Origin: Sphingomonas rubra
Lineage (GTDB): Bacteria; Pseudomonadota; Alphaproteobacteria; Sphingomonadales; Sphingomonadaceae
Direction of reading: 5' to 3'
Assembly (NCBI RefSeq): GCF_900115745.1
Contig: NZ_FOXP01000008.1
Coordinates: 122,477 to 186,476, forward strand
Length of the DNA: 64,000 nt
The translations under genes and the position numbers were made by a program. Positions 44,489-53,502 of this stretch are shown piece after piece. Every line of letters starts with the position of its first letter. The first letter of the stretch is position 1. The notes under the pieces were generated by a model. It searched no databases and had not been told where the DNA came from. It was given only the letters and a program-made list of their open reading frames with translations.

Positions 44489-45033
44489 CACGCCTGCTCC
44501 GCGATGCGGTAGCAGGTCGCGCCGTCGCGCTTGGTGCGCGCGATCTCGTGCCCCTTCTTGCGCAAGCCGGTGAGCGCGGCGCGTGTGGTATGCGGCAGCC
44601 ACCCGGTCGCCTCGATCAGCTCGGGCAGCGTGGCACCGGTTGTGCGCGTGAGCAGGCCCAGCACTGTCGTCGCCTTCGTAACCCGCGTTGGCGCCGACGC
44701 CGAAGCGGTGGTGGGTTGCGCGGCCGAGGCCAATGCCTGTTCTGCTGCACCCTCGATGTCGTTGGTTGCCGACGAGGTCGGCACCACACCGATGGCGCTT
44801 GCCCCGGCGGGCGTGAGATGCAGCGCGTAGCGGAGGTCGCCATCGATGCGGTGCACGGCGGTCTGGTCGCTGGTCTCGCGCTCCTCGACCAACCCGCGCT
44901 TGAGCAAGGAGGCGAGTGCCTTGCTGGTCCCGCCGTCGGCCTTGATCGTGTCGGGCAGCGGTAGCACGCTTCCGTCATCGCGCTGCGATGCGGTCGAGAG
45001 CAGGATACCTTGGGTGTCGGTCAGCTTGGTCAT
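44488..45033 (-). CDS. DUF3489-domain protein
   Basis: A 181-residue protein with two winged-helix-like halves: TKLTDTQGILLSTASQRDDG (N-terminal) and the DUF3489 core TVLGLLTRTTGATLPELIEA then TGWLPHTTRAALTGLRKKGH. It starts the recombinase operon; GGAG lies six bases before the ATG. DNA binding and control of the recombinase are likely but not shown. Confidence 0.88.
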   Translation of the reverse strand: MTKLTDTQGILLSTASQRDDGSVLPLPDTIKADGGTSKALASLLKRGLVEERETSDQTAVHRIDGDLRYALHLTPAGASAIGVVPTSSATNDIEGAAEQALASAAQPTTASASAPTRVTKATTVLGLLTRTTGATLPELIEATGWLPHTTRAALTGLRKKGHEIARTKRDGATCYRIAEQA

Positions 45034-45286
45034 GATGGTCTCCGGAGGGAGGCAGCCCTGTTGCTGCTCCCACCGGCCAGAGCCCCGGTGAGCGGATCAC
45101 CTGGGGCGTAGCGGGCGACTCACCGTCCGCGTTCACTGCCAGCGGTGTCGCTCTGCTACCGGCACTAGTCGAGCGGATTGTGCAGCGGCTGAGGAGAGGC
45201 TCACATCGTGTTGACCAGGCGGCGGCGACGTGTCCGATTGCACGCGAGAGCAGCAAGAGCCGTACGATCCAGCGCCTGCGCCTTGT

Positions 45287-45490
45287 CTACGCTGCCCCGA
45301 ACAACGGCAACTGCTCGCCGGTGCCTACCAACTCGCGCCTGGCACGACACGCGCCGTCGACCGCCTGGCGGTAGTGCACGGTGCCGTACCGCTCCGCCTC
45401 TTCGAAGCCGACCGGCGTCCACTCGTCCGACGGGTAACAAGCTTCGTAGATGGCGCGCGCCGCCGCACGCAGCTGGAGATCGTGTTGCAT
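45287..45490 (-). CDS. Small hypothetical protein
   Basis: A 67-residue protein (AARAIYEACYPSDEWTPVGF, ending GEQLPLFGAA). The composition and the GEQLPLFGAA tail resemble small proteins I associate with these islands. Function unknown. About 250 bp to its left, before the DUF3489 start, hold nothing I recognise. Confidence 0.55.
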   Translation of the reverse strand: MQHDLQLRAAARAIYEACYPSDEWTPVGFEEAERYGTVHYRQAVDGACRARRELVGTGEQLPLFGAA

Positions 45491-45635
45491 CCTGTCCTCT
45501 CGTCCGAGTCGATCGGCGACGTGTAGAACGTATCAGGAACAGGCCGCAACGACTGATGGGCGGTCAGCGGCGAGCAGCGCCTCTTGGGCGTCGAGATGCC
45601 AGCGCCATCGCGCTCCCGTCCGCCTCGAAGCGAGG

Positions 45636-46730
45636 TCAGCCGTTGATCTCGTCGATACGGTCGGCAAGGTCGCGGAGATCACGGCTCAGTTCGTCCAGCG
45701 CGAACGACAGCCCGAACACGTGCCCCGCCGTGTCGAGGTCGAGTGCGTTGCCCGCCGGGCTCACGCGGAACTCGGTCAGCGCGGTGGCGAACACCTGCCG
45801 CGCACCAGCCACGTCGACACGCTCGACCCGGCGCTTGGCCCTGAGTGCCACGGCACAGGCAATGATTTCGTCACGAAGCCGAAGCAGCAACGCCGCCGCC
45901 GGTTCGCCCAGCGATGCGCGGACAAGATCGGAGAAACTCGGGTTCAGTGCGCGGGCAACGAGCACGATGTCCGAGCGCATGCGCCACAAGGTACGCGGTA
46001 CCGCCGGCGGAATGGCGTGCCGCCACAGCCGGGCAGCATGTTCGCGATCAGCGTCCTTCAACGCCTGCTCCACACCGATCAGCGCGGGACGAAGGGCGAC
46101 CAGCGTCGTGCCGAGCGCCAGCGTCGTGCCGCTCCTGATGGCATTTGCCATGTCTCCGACCAGGGCGTCCATGGTGTCGAGAACATCGGCGGCCCGGTCG
46201 GTGAAGAGTACGCCCGAGCGTGCCGGCAGGATCAGCGCCATGGCGGCAACACCGATCAGTCCGCCCAGCATGATCTCGGCGACCCGGTCGATCACGAAGG
46301 TAGCGATTGGGCTGTTCGCCGGCATGGTCAGCATCATGATGGATGCTGTCACCGGTGCGACCTTGAGCTGGGGACGCAGCACCGCGAGGTAGCCGCCGAT
46401 GCTGGCGACGATCACCAGCGCGCCACCCGTCGCGATGACCCCGCCGTCGTGCGCCCAGGCTCCGACTGCCCCCAGGCTAGCGCCTACCAGCGTTCCAAGC
46501 AGCCGATCGAGCGCCGCACCTAACGTGCCCCCGATCGAGCCCTGCATGACGATCAGCACGGTGAAGACCGCCCAATAGCCCTGCTTGAGACCGAGAAGCT
46601 TATAGGCGGCAAAGGCGACCGCACAGGCGATCGCAATACGGATAGCCTGCCTCAGCGCGGAGATACTGACGACGGAGTGGAGGAAGCGCGGCACGGCGGA
46701 GGGGGTACAGCGTCGCACCGTCGCCGTCAT
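45636..46730 (-). CDS. FUSC-family (aromatic-acid exporter-like) membrane protein
   Basis: A 364-residue inner-membrane protein of the FUSC/YccS/AaeB group. Six hydrophobic segments lie in the first half (GYWAVFTVLIVMQGSIGGTL with the conserved PxWAxxT-like lead, then LLGTLVGASLGAVGAWA and VIDRVAEIMLGGLIGVAAMA), and the second half is a soluble helical domain. It is shorter than AaeB, with only one membrane half. Probable export of small aromatic or organic acids. ATG 46730. Whether it belongs to the element or to the chromosome is unclear. Confidence 0.88.
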   Translation of the reverse strand: MTATVRRCTPSAVPRFLHSVVSISALRQAIRIAIACAVAFAAYKLLGLKQGYWAVFTVLIVMQGSIGGTLGAALDRLLGTLVGASLGAVGAWAHDGGVIATGGALVIVASIGGYLAVLRPQLKVAPVTASIMMLTMPANSPIATFVIDRVAEIMLGGLIGVAAMALILPARSGVLFTDRAADVLDTMDALVGDMANAIRSGTTLALGTTLVALRPALIGVEQALKDADREHAARLWRHAIPPAVPRTLWRMRSDIVLVARALNPSFSDLVRASLGEPAAALLLRLRDEIIACAVALRAKRRVERVDVAGARQVFATALTEFRVSPAGNALDLDTAGHVFGLSFALDELSRDLRDLADRIDEING

Positions 46731-46824
46731 GTCTTCGCGGCGGAAGCTACGCCAGCGATCTTGCCTCATCAGCCACACGAACTACTTGTTACCTCACGCG
46801 AAGCAGCGACCAGAGGAACTAAGA

Positions 46825-47328
46825 ATGGCCCTGAAAGACATCATCGCAAAGCTCTCGCCGGACAACGAAAAGCTCTTCCACCATGATCCGGATGCCGAGC
46901 GCCGCCCGGTGCTCGAGCGTATCGCGAAGAACCGCGAGGCATTCGCCGACCCTTCGAAGAAGGTGCGCGGCGGCAAGTGGTTCGAGATCGGAAACAACCA
47001 GATGGTGGCGTTCACCCCGACCCGCGCCGACGGCCAGCCGATCGTCATCGATGGCAAGTCGGTGACCTTCTGGTCGTCGACCGAGTTCCTCGCTATCCTC
47101 AACGCGTTCGAAGCGGCGGTGCGCGCCGGCGAGATCGACGATCAGTTGGCGGGCAGCACGCCGGCCGGTGCCAGCCTTCCCACGAGCGAGCTCAAGAAGC
47201 CGCGGCAGCGCGCCAGGCGCTCGGACGCTGGCGTGTCCCGCGGCTGGTCCGACGAGCGGCGTGCCCGGTTTGCCGAGACGATCGCGTCGCGCAAGATTGG
47301 CAGGGATACGCCGGATGCGGGTGGGTGA
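46825..47328 (+). CDS. Conserved hypothetical protein, 167 residues
   Basis: A basic protein of unknown function, divergent from the FUSC gene. The N-terminal helix (ALKDIIAKLSPDNEKLF), a compact middle (GGKWFEIGNNQMVAFTP, KSVTFWSSTEFLAILNAFEA) and a basic disordered tail (LKKPRQRARRSDAG) suggest a nucleic-acid or protein-binding role, but I assign no family. ATG 46825 with GAGGAA about ten bases upstream. About 270 bp after it hold nothing recognisable. Confidence 0.7.
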   Translation: MALKDIIAKLSPDNEKLFHHDPDAERRPVLERIAKNREAFADPSKKVRGGKWFEIGNNQMVAFTPTRADGQPIVIDGKSVTFWSSTEFLAILNAFEAAVRAGEIDDQLAGSTPAGASLPTSELKKPRQRARRSDAGVSRGWSDERRARFAETIASRKIGRDTPDAGG

Positions 47329-47600
47329 TGCTCGCCCAAACGTCCATTTTCCTATCCGGTTGACTCGCCAGTTCGGCTTCAATCCGCTACGCATCTGCCG
47401 TTGGCGGCGTCCCCGAGGCTGTTTCATCCGCTAACAACCGCAGCGGACCGGCTGCATTTCTGGTGGAAACCGGAACGGCCGCTTTCGGATAGTGACCGCT
47501 GCAAAACGCTAATTCGTTCACGTGGTTGAGCAAGACGCCTTATCGCTGTTTGCTGGTGAGAAGCGGCTCGCCGCATCAGCGCGCGGCGGAATCTCGTTGA

Positions 47601-48788
47601 TCAGGTCGTTCGAGCTTCCGAGAGAACTATCGCGATGCCTTGGCCGCCGCCGATGCACATGGTCACGAGTGCGGAGCGTCCACCGCCGCGAGCGAGTTCG
47701 TAGAGCGCCTTGACCGTCAAGATCGCGCCGGTGGCGCCCACCGGGTGGCCGAGCGAGATGCCCGACCCGTTCGGATTGACCTTGTCTGGATCAAAGCCGA
47801 GCGTGCGCGACACGGCGCACGCCTGGGCAGCGAAGGCTTCGTTTGACTCGATGACGTCGATTTCGTCCAACGACAGGCCGGCACGTGCCAGCGCGATAGG
47901 CACTGCCTCGACCGGACCGAGGCCCATGTGCGTCGGGGCGACGCCGGCGTGGCCCCAACCGAGGATGCGGCCGAGCGGCTTCAGGCCGCGGGCATCCACC
48001 TCGGCCTGCGAGGCAAGGACGACCGCGGCGGCGCCGTCGTTGATCCCGGATGCGTTGCCGGCAGTTACCGTGCCGTCCTTCTGGAAGACTGGACGCAAGC
48101 CCGCCATCGCGACCTCATTCGCGTCGGCGCGGACATGTTCGTCGATCGCGAAGTCGCGCGTGCTGCGACCGTCGCGGACCGGCACGGGCACGATTTGCGC
48201 GTCGAACCGACCTTCGGCCTGCGCGCGGGCGGCGCGGCGGTGACTCTCCGCGGCAAGCGCGTCCTGATCCTCGCGCGTCACCGCGCAGTCACGTGCAACG
48301 TTTTCGGCGGTGACGCCCATGTGATAGTCGTCGAGGGGATCGCTGAGAACGGTCGTCAGCGCGTCGATCATCGTCATGTCGCCGAGCTTCTTGCCGAAGC
48401 GAGCGGCGGTGACGTGGTGGGGGGCGCGGCTCATCACCTCGGCGCCGCCCGCGACGGCGATGCCGACCTCGCCGAGCGCGATCATCTGCGAGGCCGAGAT
48501 GATCGCCTGGAGACCCGAGCCGCACAGCCGATTGAGGGTCAGTGCCGGCGCGCGCTCCGGAACGCCCGCCTTCAGCGCGGCGACCCGCGCGAGATAGGCG
48601 TCCTTCGGCGTAGTCTGGATCACCTGGCCCATGACGACGTGCTCGAGATCGCCAGGAGCTAGCCCGGCGCGGCGCACCGCCTCGGCGATAACGATCGCGC
48701 CGAGATCGGCAGGAGAATGATCCTTCAGGCTGCCGCCGAAGTCGCCGATCGCGGTGCGGACGCCCGCGACGATGTAGATGGGTTCCAT
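47601..48788 (-). CDS. Acetyl-CoA C-acyltransferase (thiolase)
   Basis: A 395-residue thiolase, the last step of beta-oxidation (3-ketoacyl-CoA + CoA to acetyl-CoA + shortened acyl-CoA), or the reverse condensation. The nucleophile is Cys89 in LNRLCGSG; the other catalytic residues are in GHPVGATG (His) and MCIGGGQG (Cys). It follows the TonB receptor by 23 bp and is probably transcribed with it under the GTCAAC-N6-GTTGAC site at 51608. With the operon further right it completes a beta-oxidation set. Confidence 0.96.
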   Translation of the reverse strand: MEPIYIVAGVRTAIGDFGGSLKDHSPADLGAIVIAEAVRRAGLAPGDLEHVVMGQVIQTTPKDAYLARVAALKAGVPERAPALTLNRLCGSGLQAIISASQMIALGEVGIAVAGGAEVMSRAPHHVTAARFGKKLGDMTMIDALTTVLSDPLDDYHMGVTAENVARDCAVTREDQDALAAESHRRAARAQAEGRFDAQIVPVPVRDGRSTRDFAIDEHVRADANEVAMAGLRPVFQKDGTVTAGNASGINDGAAAVVLASQAEVDARGLKPLGRILGWGHAGVAPTHMGLGPVEAVPIALARAGLSLDEIDVIESNEAFAAQACAVSRTLGFDPDKVNPNGSGISLGHPVGATGAILTVKALYELARGGGRSALVTMCIGGGQGIAIVLSEARTT

Positions 48789-48811
48789 GTGCGCCTCGTA
48801 TCGCCGCCCGG

Positions 48812-51457
48812 TCAGTAGCGGAAGCTCGCCTGGAGCCAGAACTCGCGACCGCGCGCGACGACGCCGCGCTGCTCGCCCTGAGTTAGTGGCACGCTAGTGC
48901 CTCCGGTCCGGTCGCCAGCGAAGAGCAGATAGTATTTGTTGGAAAGGTTGCGCCCGATGAACGACAGCTGCCAGCGTCCGTCGGCCGCGCCGACCCGCGC
49001 ACTGGCGTTGAACCGCCAGAAATCATCCTGGCGAGAGGCGGGGGCGAAGGCGTCGCTGGCGAAGTAGTTCGAGCTGTAGAAAGTGTCGCCGGTTAATCCG
49101 AATTCGAGATCGGAACCCGTCGGCACAGTTAGGTCGAAGCCGGCGTTGCCCGACAGGTCGGGCGAGCGCGCTGGCGCGCGGCCGTCGAGCACCTGCTGGA
49201 GAATGGGGGTGCCCGCGGCGGTCAGCTGGCGACCGCCGGCGGCAGTGGTGACGAACGAACAGCCTGACGGCGCCGCAGCGGTCAGCGCAACGGCCGCGGG
49301 GATCGTGTAGCCGTAGCATTGGCCGGTATAGTCGCGAAACCGGTTGTGGACGTAGGCGATCGCACCGTGGAGACGCAGGTGATCGGTGGCGTCGAAGCGT
49401 GCCTCAAGCTCGGCGCCGCGCTGGCGGACGGCGCCGGCGTTGTCGATTTGGAAGCGAATCGTGCTGGCGTCGTATTGGGTGACCTGAAGGTTTTTAAAGT
49501 CGTAGGCGAAGGCCGACGCGGTCAGGCGCAGGCGGCGGTCGAACAGCTCGCCCTTGGCGCCTGCCTCGAAGCCCTTCGCGGTTTCAGAGTCGAAGTCGAT
49601 GTCGGCGAGCGTCGTGTTGGTCTGGATCGGGCTGGTTATGCCGAAACCACCCGACTTGAAGCCGGTCTTATAGGCCAGGTAGATCGTCGAATTAGGCACC
49701 GGATGGTAGGAGAGCGTCGCTTCCGGCGAGACATTGTCGTCCTTGAAGCGGCCTGCGAGGATACCCGGCGTCGGATCGGTCGAGCCGGGGAAATCGGTCG
49801 TCGCGGTGTTGAAGCGGCCGAGCGCCGAGTTGATGCCGTAGAGATTCTCGTTGCGCGTCTTCTTCTTCTCGCGCGTGTAGCGGGCACCTGCGGCCAGCTC
49901 TAGCTTGGGAACGATCAGCCAAGTCGCCTGACCGAATACCGAGTAGGTGCGGCCCGTCAAATCAGCGACCTTCTCGTAGGTCTCGATCCGATTGTTGGCC
50001 GGATTGTAGCTGATGTCGGCGCGGAAATTGGTGTCGTTGTAAAGGTCGTCCTTGCTGTCGCCGTAATAGGCGCCGACGAGGAAATTGACGGGTCCATCGA
50101 GTTTGGTGAGCAGGCGCAACTCTTGGCTGAACGCACGGTAGCTGGTGTTCTCGTAGGTGGTCAGCGCGTTGTCGACCGTGTGGGTCAGACCTGAGACGCT
50201 GCGGTAGCGGTTAAAGATGCGACCTGTGAGCGACGACAGGTTGATCGTGTCGGTGTCATATTTGAGCACCAGCGATGCCGTGGTGGCGACGTTGAGCCCG
50301 CGCGACCGATTGTCGCCGTTCAGCGCCGGGATGCGATCAGCGATGGCGGGGACGATGTTGCTGAAGCTGGTATGATTGTCGGGGCGGCAGTCGCCAAAGG
50401 GGTCGACGACGCCGAACGAGCGGGGGCGCCCGTCGCTGCACGGGCCGATGTTCTGCGAGAAGGAGCCGCCGCCTTGGTCGTGGCCGACGAGCGCGAAGAC
50501 CTTGGCGGTGGCGGTGAAGGCGTCGTCGGGGCGCCACTCGAGCGTCACGCGGCCCATCGCCTCATCGTCGCCGACGCGCCGTCCAGGCGGTCCGGGCAGG
50601 CGGCCGGTGGCGGCAGGCAGCGCGGCGGGGAAGAACGGGTTCGCGGCGGGCCGGGCGTTGTTGTAGAGCCAGCCTTCGGAGTTGCGGACGCGCACCGCGA
50701 CGCGCGCGCCGATCGTGTCGGTGATCGGCCCGGCGATATAGCCTTCCGACGTCGCCTCGTCGGCGACGAACTCGTAGCCGACGCGGCCGCCGACCTGGAG
50801 CGTGTCGGTCGGCCCGGCGGTGGTGATCGAGATCACGCCGGCAGGGCTGTTCTTGCCGAAGAACAGCGCCTGCGGCCCCTTCAGCACCTCGACCTGCTGG
50901 ACGTCGAAGAAGCCGAGCGTGGCGACGCGTCCTGACGACGACTGGATGCCGTCGATCGCGACCGACACCGGCTGCTCGTAGCCGACCTGTGTCGGCGGCG
51001 AGCTGATGCCGCGGATCGCGATCGAGCCGCCGCCGATCGTCCGGTAGTTGCTGACGATGACGGTCGGGGTGAGCTCGCCAATCTTGGTGAGGTCGGCGGC
51101 GTTGTACTTGCTGATATCGGCCGCCGACAACGCGGTGACGGCGATCGGCACGTCGAGCAGCCCTTCGCGGCGGAGGCGCGCGGTGACGACGATGTCGTCA
51201 CTCTCGGCGACGGCGGGAGCGGCGGGAGCCGGTATTGCCTGGACGGGAGCGGCGGCAGCGCCGGCGGCGGGTGAGGCGGGCGTCGGTCCCGACGTGGTCT
51301 CGCCAGTCGACGGCGGCACCGTCGCGACGACCCCGCCGGGCGGCACGGCGGCATCGGCGGGTGACGACGTCTGCGCCTGCGCTGGGGCGGCGAGCGCCAA
51401 GGGGCAGACTGCGGTAAGTGCCAAGACGCGGATCGTACGACCGAAATGAGCCTTCAT
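48812..51457 (-). CDS. TonB-dependent outer-membrane receptor
   Basis: An 881-residue substrate-importing receptor. Signal peptide (VLALTAVCPLALAAPAQAQ), a Pro/Ala/Gly-rich linker of about 60 residues, a plug with SIAIRGISSPP and QVEVLKGPQALFFGKNSPAG, and a C-terminal barrel ending in an aromatic (WLQASFRY). A TonB box may be the DDIVVTARL segment near residue 85. The receptor class is the one sphingomonads use for hydrophobic or plant-derived carbon compounds; with the neighbouring catabolic genes it probably brings in the pathway substrate. ATG 51457 with GGGAGGA upstream. Confidence 0.95.
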   Translation of the reverse strand: MKAHFGRTIRVLALTAVCPLALAAPAQAQTSSPADAAVPPGGVVATVPPSTGETTSGPTPASPAAGAAAAPVQAIPAPAAPAVAESDDIVVTARLRREGLLDVPIAVTALSAADISKYNAADLTKIGELTPTVIVSNYRTIGGGSIAIRGISSPPTQVGYEQPVSVAIDGIQSSSGRVATLGFFDVQQVEVLKGPQALFFGKNSPAGVISITTAGPTDTLQVGGRVGYEFVADEATSEGYIAGPITDTIGARVAVRVRNSEGWLYNNARPAANPFFPAALPAATGRLPGPPGRRVGDDEAMGRVTLEWRPDDAFTATAKVFALVGHDQGGGSFSQNIGPCSDGRPRSFGVVDPFGDCRPDNHTSFSNIVPAIADRIPALNGDNRSRGLNVATTASLVLKYDTDTINLSSLTGRIFNRYRSVSGLTHTVDNALTTYENTSYRAFSQELRLLTKLDGPVNFLVGAYYGDSKDDLYNDTNFRADISYNPANNRIETYEKVADLTGRTYSVFGQATWLIVPKLELAAGARYTREKKKTRNENLYGINSALGRFNTATTDFPGSTDPTPGILAGRFKDDNVSPEATLSYHPVPNSTIYLAYKTGFKSGGFGITSPIQTNTTLADIDFDSETAKGFEAGAKGELFDRRLRLTASAFAYDFKNLQVTQYDASTIRFQIDNAGAVRQRGAELEARFDATDHLRLHGAIAYVHNRFRDYTGQCYGYTIPAAVALTAAAPSGCSFVTTAAGGRQLTAAGTPILQQVLDGRAPARSPDLSGNAGFDLTVPTGSDLEFGLTGDTFYSSNYFASDAFAPASRQDDFWRFNASARVGAADGRWQLSFIGRNLSNKYYLLFAGDRTGGTSVPLTQGEQRGVVARGREFWLQASFRY

Positions 51458-51607
51458 GTCATCCTCCCTTGTCGCGAGACATGTCGTGATCGGCCGCCAT
51501 TCTTGGCTGACCAATCGATCCCGCACTGCCGATCGAGAAACCGCGCCCGATCGAGTCGGGACCGTCTCTCGGCCTTGATCGAAAGCTAGGGGCGTCCAGT
51601 TGTCGTT

Positions 51608-51625
51608 GTCAACGCCATTGTTGAC
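51608..51625. promoter_or_regulatory. Operator GTCAAC-N6-GTTGAC, site 1 (TonB receptor/thiolase operon)
   Basis: Perfect 6-bp inverted arms with a 6-bp centre (GCCATT), 151 bp upstream of the TonB receptor start. The same arms and spacing occur at 60647 and 61563, next to the TetR gene. It lies in the 338-bp gap before the receptor gene, which also holds a weak second copy (51776) and a small palindrome TGTCA-GTG-TGACA at 51751-51763. Confidence 0.75.
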
Positions 51626-51775
51626 GATTGGTCATTAAGCGTACAATTGGCGCCGATTTGGTACTATTATCGCCTCAGCTCGACGCTGACGCACTTACCT
51701 CTCACAGCTTCACAAGATTGTGGCACAACACACACCTGAGACGATCCCGCTGTCAGTGTGACAACGGTTAGGCTA

Positions 51776-51793
51776 CTCCACGATGGCGTTGAC
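51776..51793. promoter_or_regulatory. Possible weak operator, CTCCAC-N6-GTTGAC
   Basis: The right arm is a perfect GTTGAC; the left arm matches GTCAAC at four of six bases. It lies at the end of the cyclase gene and upstream of the TonB receptor gene. It may be a second, weaker site or chance. Confidence 0.3.
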
Positions 51794-51795
51794 AA

Positions 51796-52572
51796 TCAGC
51801 GGTCGATGATCGCAACCGCGCGCGTCCAGCCGGCCGAGGCAGCGCGGACGTTGACGGGAAAGCAGGCGACGGTGAACCCGGTCGGCGGCAGCTTCTCGAG
51901 GCGATGCAGCTTCTCAAGATGGCAGTAGCCGATCGTTCGACCGGCCTTGTGCCCCTCCCAGATCAGGCCCGCGTCGTGCGTTTCGGCATAGCGGCGCGCC
52001 GTGTGGACGAACGGAGCGTCCCAACTCCAGCCGTCGGTGCCGGTCACGCGGACGCCGCGCTCGGTCAGGTAGAGCGTCGCGTCGCGTCCCATGCCGCAGC
52101 CGGCGGAGACGTAGTCGTCGTGGCCGAAGCGCTCGGCGGCGCAGGTGTTGACGACGACGATCTCGAGCGGACTCAGCACGTGGCCGATCCGCGAGAGTTC
52201 CGCCTCGATGTCGGCGGCGGTGGCGACGTAACCGTCGGCGAAGTGGCGGAAGTCGAGCTTGACGCCCGGCTGAAAGCACCAGTCGAGCGGCACCTCGTCG
52301 ATTGTGATCGCGCGCCTACCTCCATCCATCGTCGAAGCATAATGGTACGGCGCGTCGAGGTGGGTGCCGTTGTGGGTGGTTAGCTGGACGCGCTCGATCG
52401 CCCACGCCTCGCCGTCGGGCAGGTCGTCAGGCGTAAGGCCGGGGAAGAAGCCGAGCAGGCCGGTTACCGACTGGCGGTGGTCGATATATTCGATCGAGGG
52501 ACCGTAGCCCGGCGGGTCGGAGAGGACGCCGTTCTCGATCGGCACTGACAGGTCGATGATCGTTCGCGTCAT
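51796..52572 (-). CDS. Cyclase-family (kynurenine-formamidase-like) metal hydrolase
   Basis: A 258-residue metal-dependent amidase or lactonase of the cyclase family. The metal-binding signature HxGTHxDxPxH is intact (HNGTHLDAPYH, residues 67-77). Family members hydrolyse N-formylkynurenine, isatin or ring lactones/imides. In this operon ring-opening hydrolysis would fit the pathway. It is the last gene of the operon, three bases after the BKACE gene stop. Confidence 0.9.
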   Translation of the reverse strand: MTRTIIDLSVPIENGVLSDPPGYGPSIEYIDHRQSVTGLLGFFPGLTPDDLPDGEAWAIERVQLTTHNGTHLDAPYHYASTMDGGRRAITIDEVPLDWCFQPGVKLDFRHFADGYVATAADIEAELSRIGHVLSPLEIVVVNTCAAERFGHDDYVSAGCGMGRDATLYLTERGVRVTGTDGWSWDAPFVHTARRYAETHDAGLIWEGHKAGRTIGYCHLEKLHRLEKLPPTGFTVACFPVNVRAASAGWTRAVAIIDR

Positions 52573-52575
52573 GCT

Positions 52576-53502
52576 TCAGAACTCCACCCGATCGCCGCCC
52601 TTGAGGTCCAGCATTGCGCGCGCCTCGGCGGGAGTTGCGGGCTCGTGGCCCATCTCGTGCAGAGTGCGTACGATCTTGGCGACCTGCTGTGCATTGGAGA
52701 CGGCGAGCTCCCCGCGCTCGATGAACAGGCTGTCCTCGAGGCCGACGCGGACGTGGCCGCCCAGCAGCGCCGCTTGCGTCAGAAAAGGCATCTGGTGCTT
52801 GCCCGCCGCGAGCACCGACCATTGGTAGGTGTCGCGGCCGAACAGCCGGTCGGCGGTCGCCTTCATGAAGACGAGGTTCTCGAGGTCGGGGCCGATGCCG
52901 CCGAGGATGCCGAAGATCATCTGCACGAAGAAGGGCGCACGGACGATCCCGGCATCGACGAAATAAGCAAGGTTGTAGAGATGGCCTACGTCATAGCATT
53001 CATGCTCGAAACGGGTGCCGCTCTCGCTCATCTGGGTGATGATGCGGTCGATGTCACGGAAGGTGTTGCGGAAGATGTAGTCGTCAGAGTTGAGGACGTA
53101 GTCCTTCTCCCAGGCGTGCTTCCAATGCTCGATGCGGCGGCCAGCGCCGTGGAATGCGAAGTTGATGCTGCCCATGTTGAGTGAGCACATTTCGGGCTTG
53201 AAGCGCGTCGCGGCGGCGAGGCGCTGGTCGAGCGGCATCGTCGCCGAGCCGCCGGTGGTGAGGTTGATGACGGCGTCGGTGCGTTGACGGATGACGGGAA
53301 GGAAGCGCGCGTAGACGTCGGGGTCACCGGTCGGCTGGCCGGTTTCGGGGACGCGCGCGTGGAGGTGGAGGATCGCCGCGCCCGCTTCGGCGGCGGCGAT
53401 CGCCTGGTCGGCGATCTCCTCCGGCGTGACCGGCAGCGCGTCTGACATGCTGGGCGTGTGCGCGCCGCCGGTGACGGCGCAGGTGACGATGATCTTGGCC
53501 AT
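52576..53502 (-). CDS. BKACE-family beta-keto acid cleavage enzyme
   Basis: A 308-residue enzyme of the 3-keto-5-aminohexanoate cleavage (Kce/DUF849) family. These enzymes react a beta-keto acid with acetyl-CoA to give acetoacetate and a shorter acyl-CoA. The zinc pair His46/His48 is present (AAILHLHAR). The substrate differs widely between subfamilies and cannot be read from the sequence here. The start overlaps the SnoaL-like gene stop (TGATG). Confidence 0.92.
   Translation of the reverse strand: MAKIIVTCAVTGGAHTPSMSDALPVTPEEIADQAIAAAEAGAAILHLHARVPETGQPTGDPDVYARFLPVIRQRTDAVINLTTGGSATMPLDQRLAAATRFKPEMCSLNMGSINFAFHGAGRRIEHWKHAWEKDYVLNSDDYIFRNTFRDIDRIITQMSESGTRFEHECYDVGHLYNLAYFVDAGIVRAPFFVQMIFGILGGIGPDLENLVFMKATADRLFGRDTYQWSVLAAGKHQMPFLTQAALLGGHVRVGLEDSLFIERGELAVSNAQQVAKIVRTLHEMGHEPATPAEARAMLDLKGGDRVEF

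Larger units (their letters stand above)
33099..45490. mobile_element. Integrated accessory element beside tRNA-Ser (edges uncertain)
   Basis: From the tRNA to about 45.5 kb the gene set changes from core functions to a ParB/methyltransferase fusion, terminase parts, nucleases, exported PDZ proteins and a serine recombinase with DUF2924 and DUF3489 companions. Such sets are known from degenerate prophage-like islands in this group. No copy of the tRNA 3' end is visible downstream, so the right border is not fixed and could be anywhere from 45.1 to 47.6 kb. There is no portal, capsid, tail or lysis gene. Confidence 0.6.

Noticed and set aside
45370..45400. CCGCTCCGCC near 45390 as a copy of the tRNA-Ser 3' end
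   Set aside because: Ten bases, inside a small coding frame, with no further match to the T-arm.
47329..47600. A tRNA or RNA gene between the 167-residue protein and thiolase
   Set aside because: I could not fold a cloverleaf or find a conserved RNA motif; nothing supportable.
51751..51763. TGTCA-GTG-TGACA as another regulon operator
   Set aside because: Arms and spacing differ from GTCAAC-N6-GTTGAC and no other copy was found; it may be unrelated.
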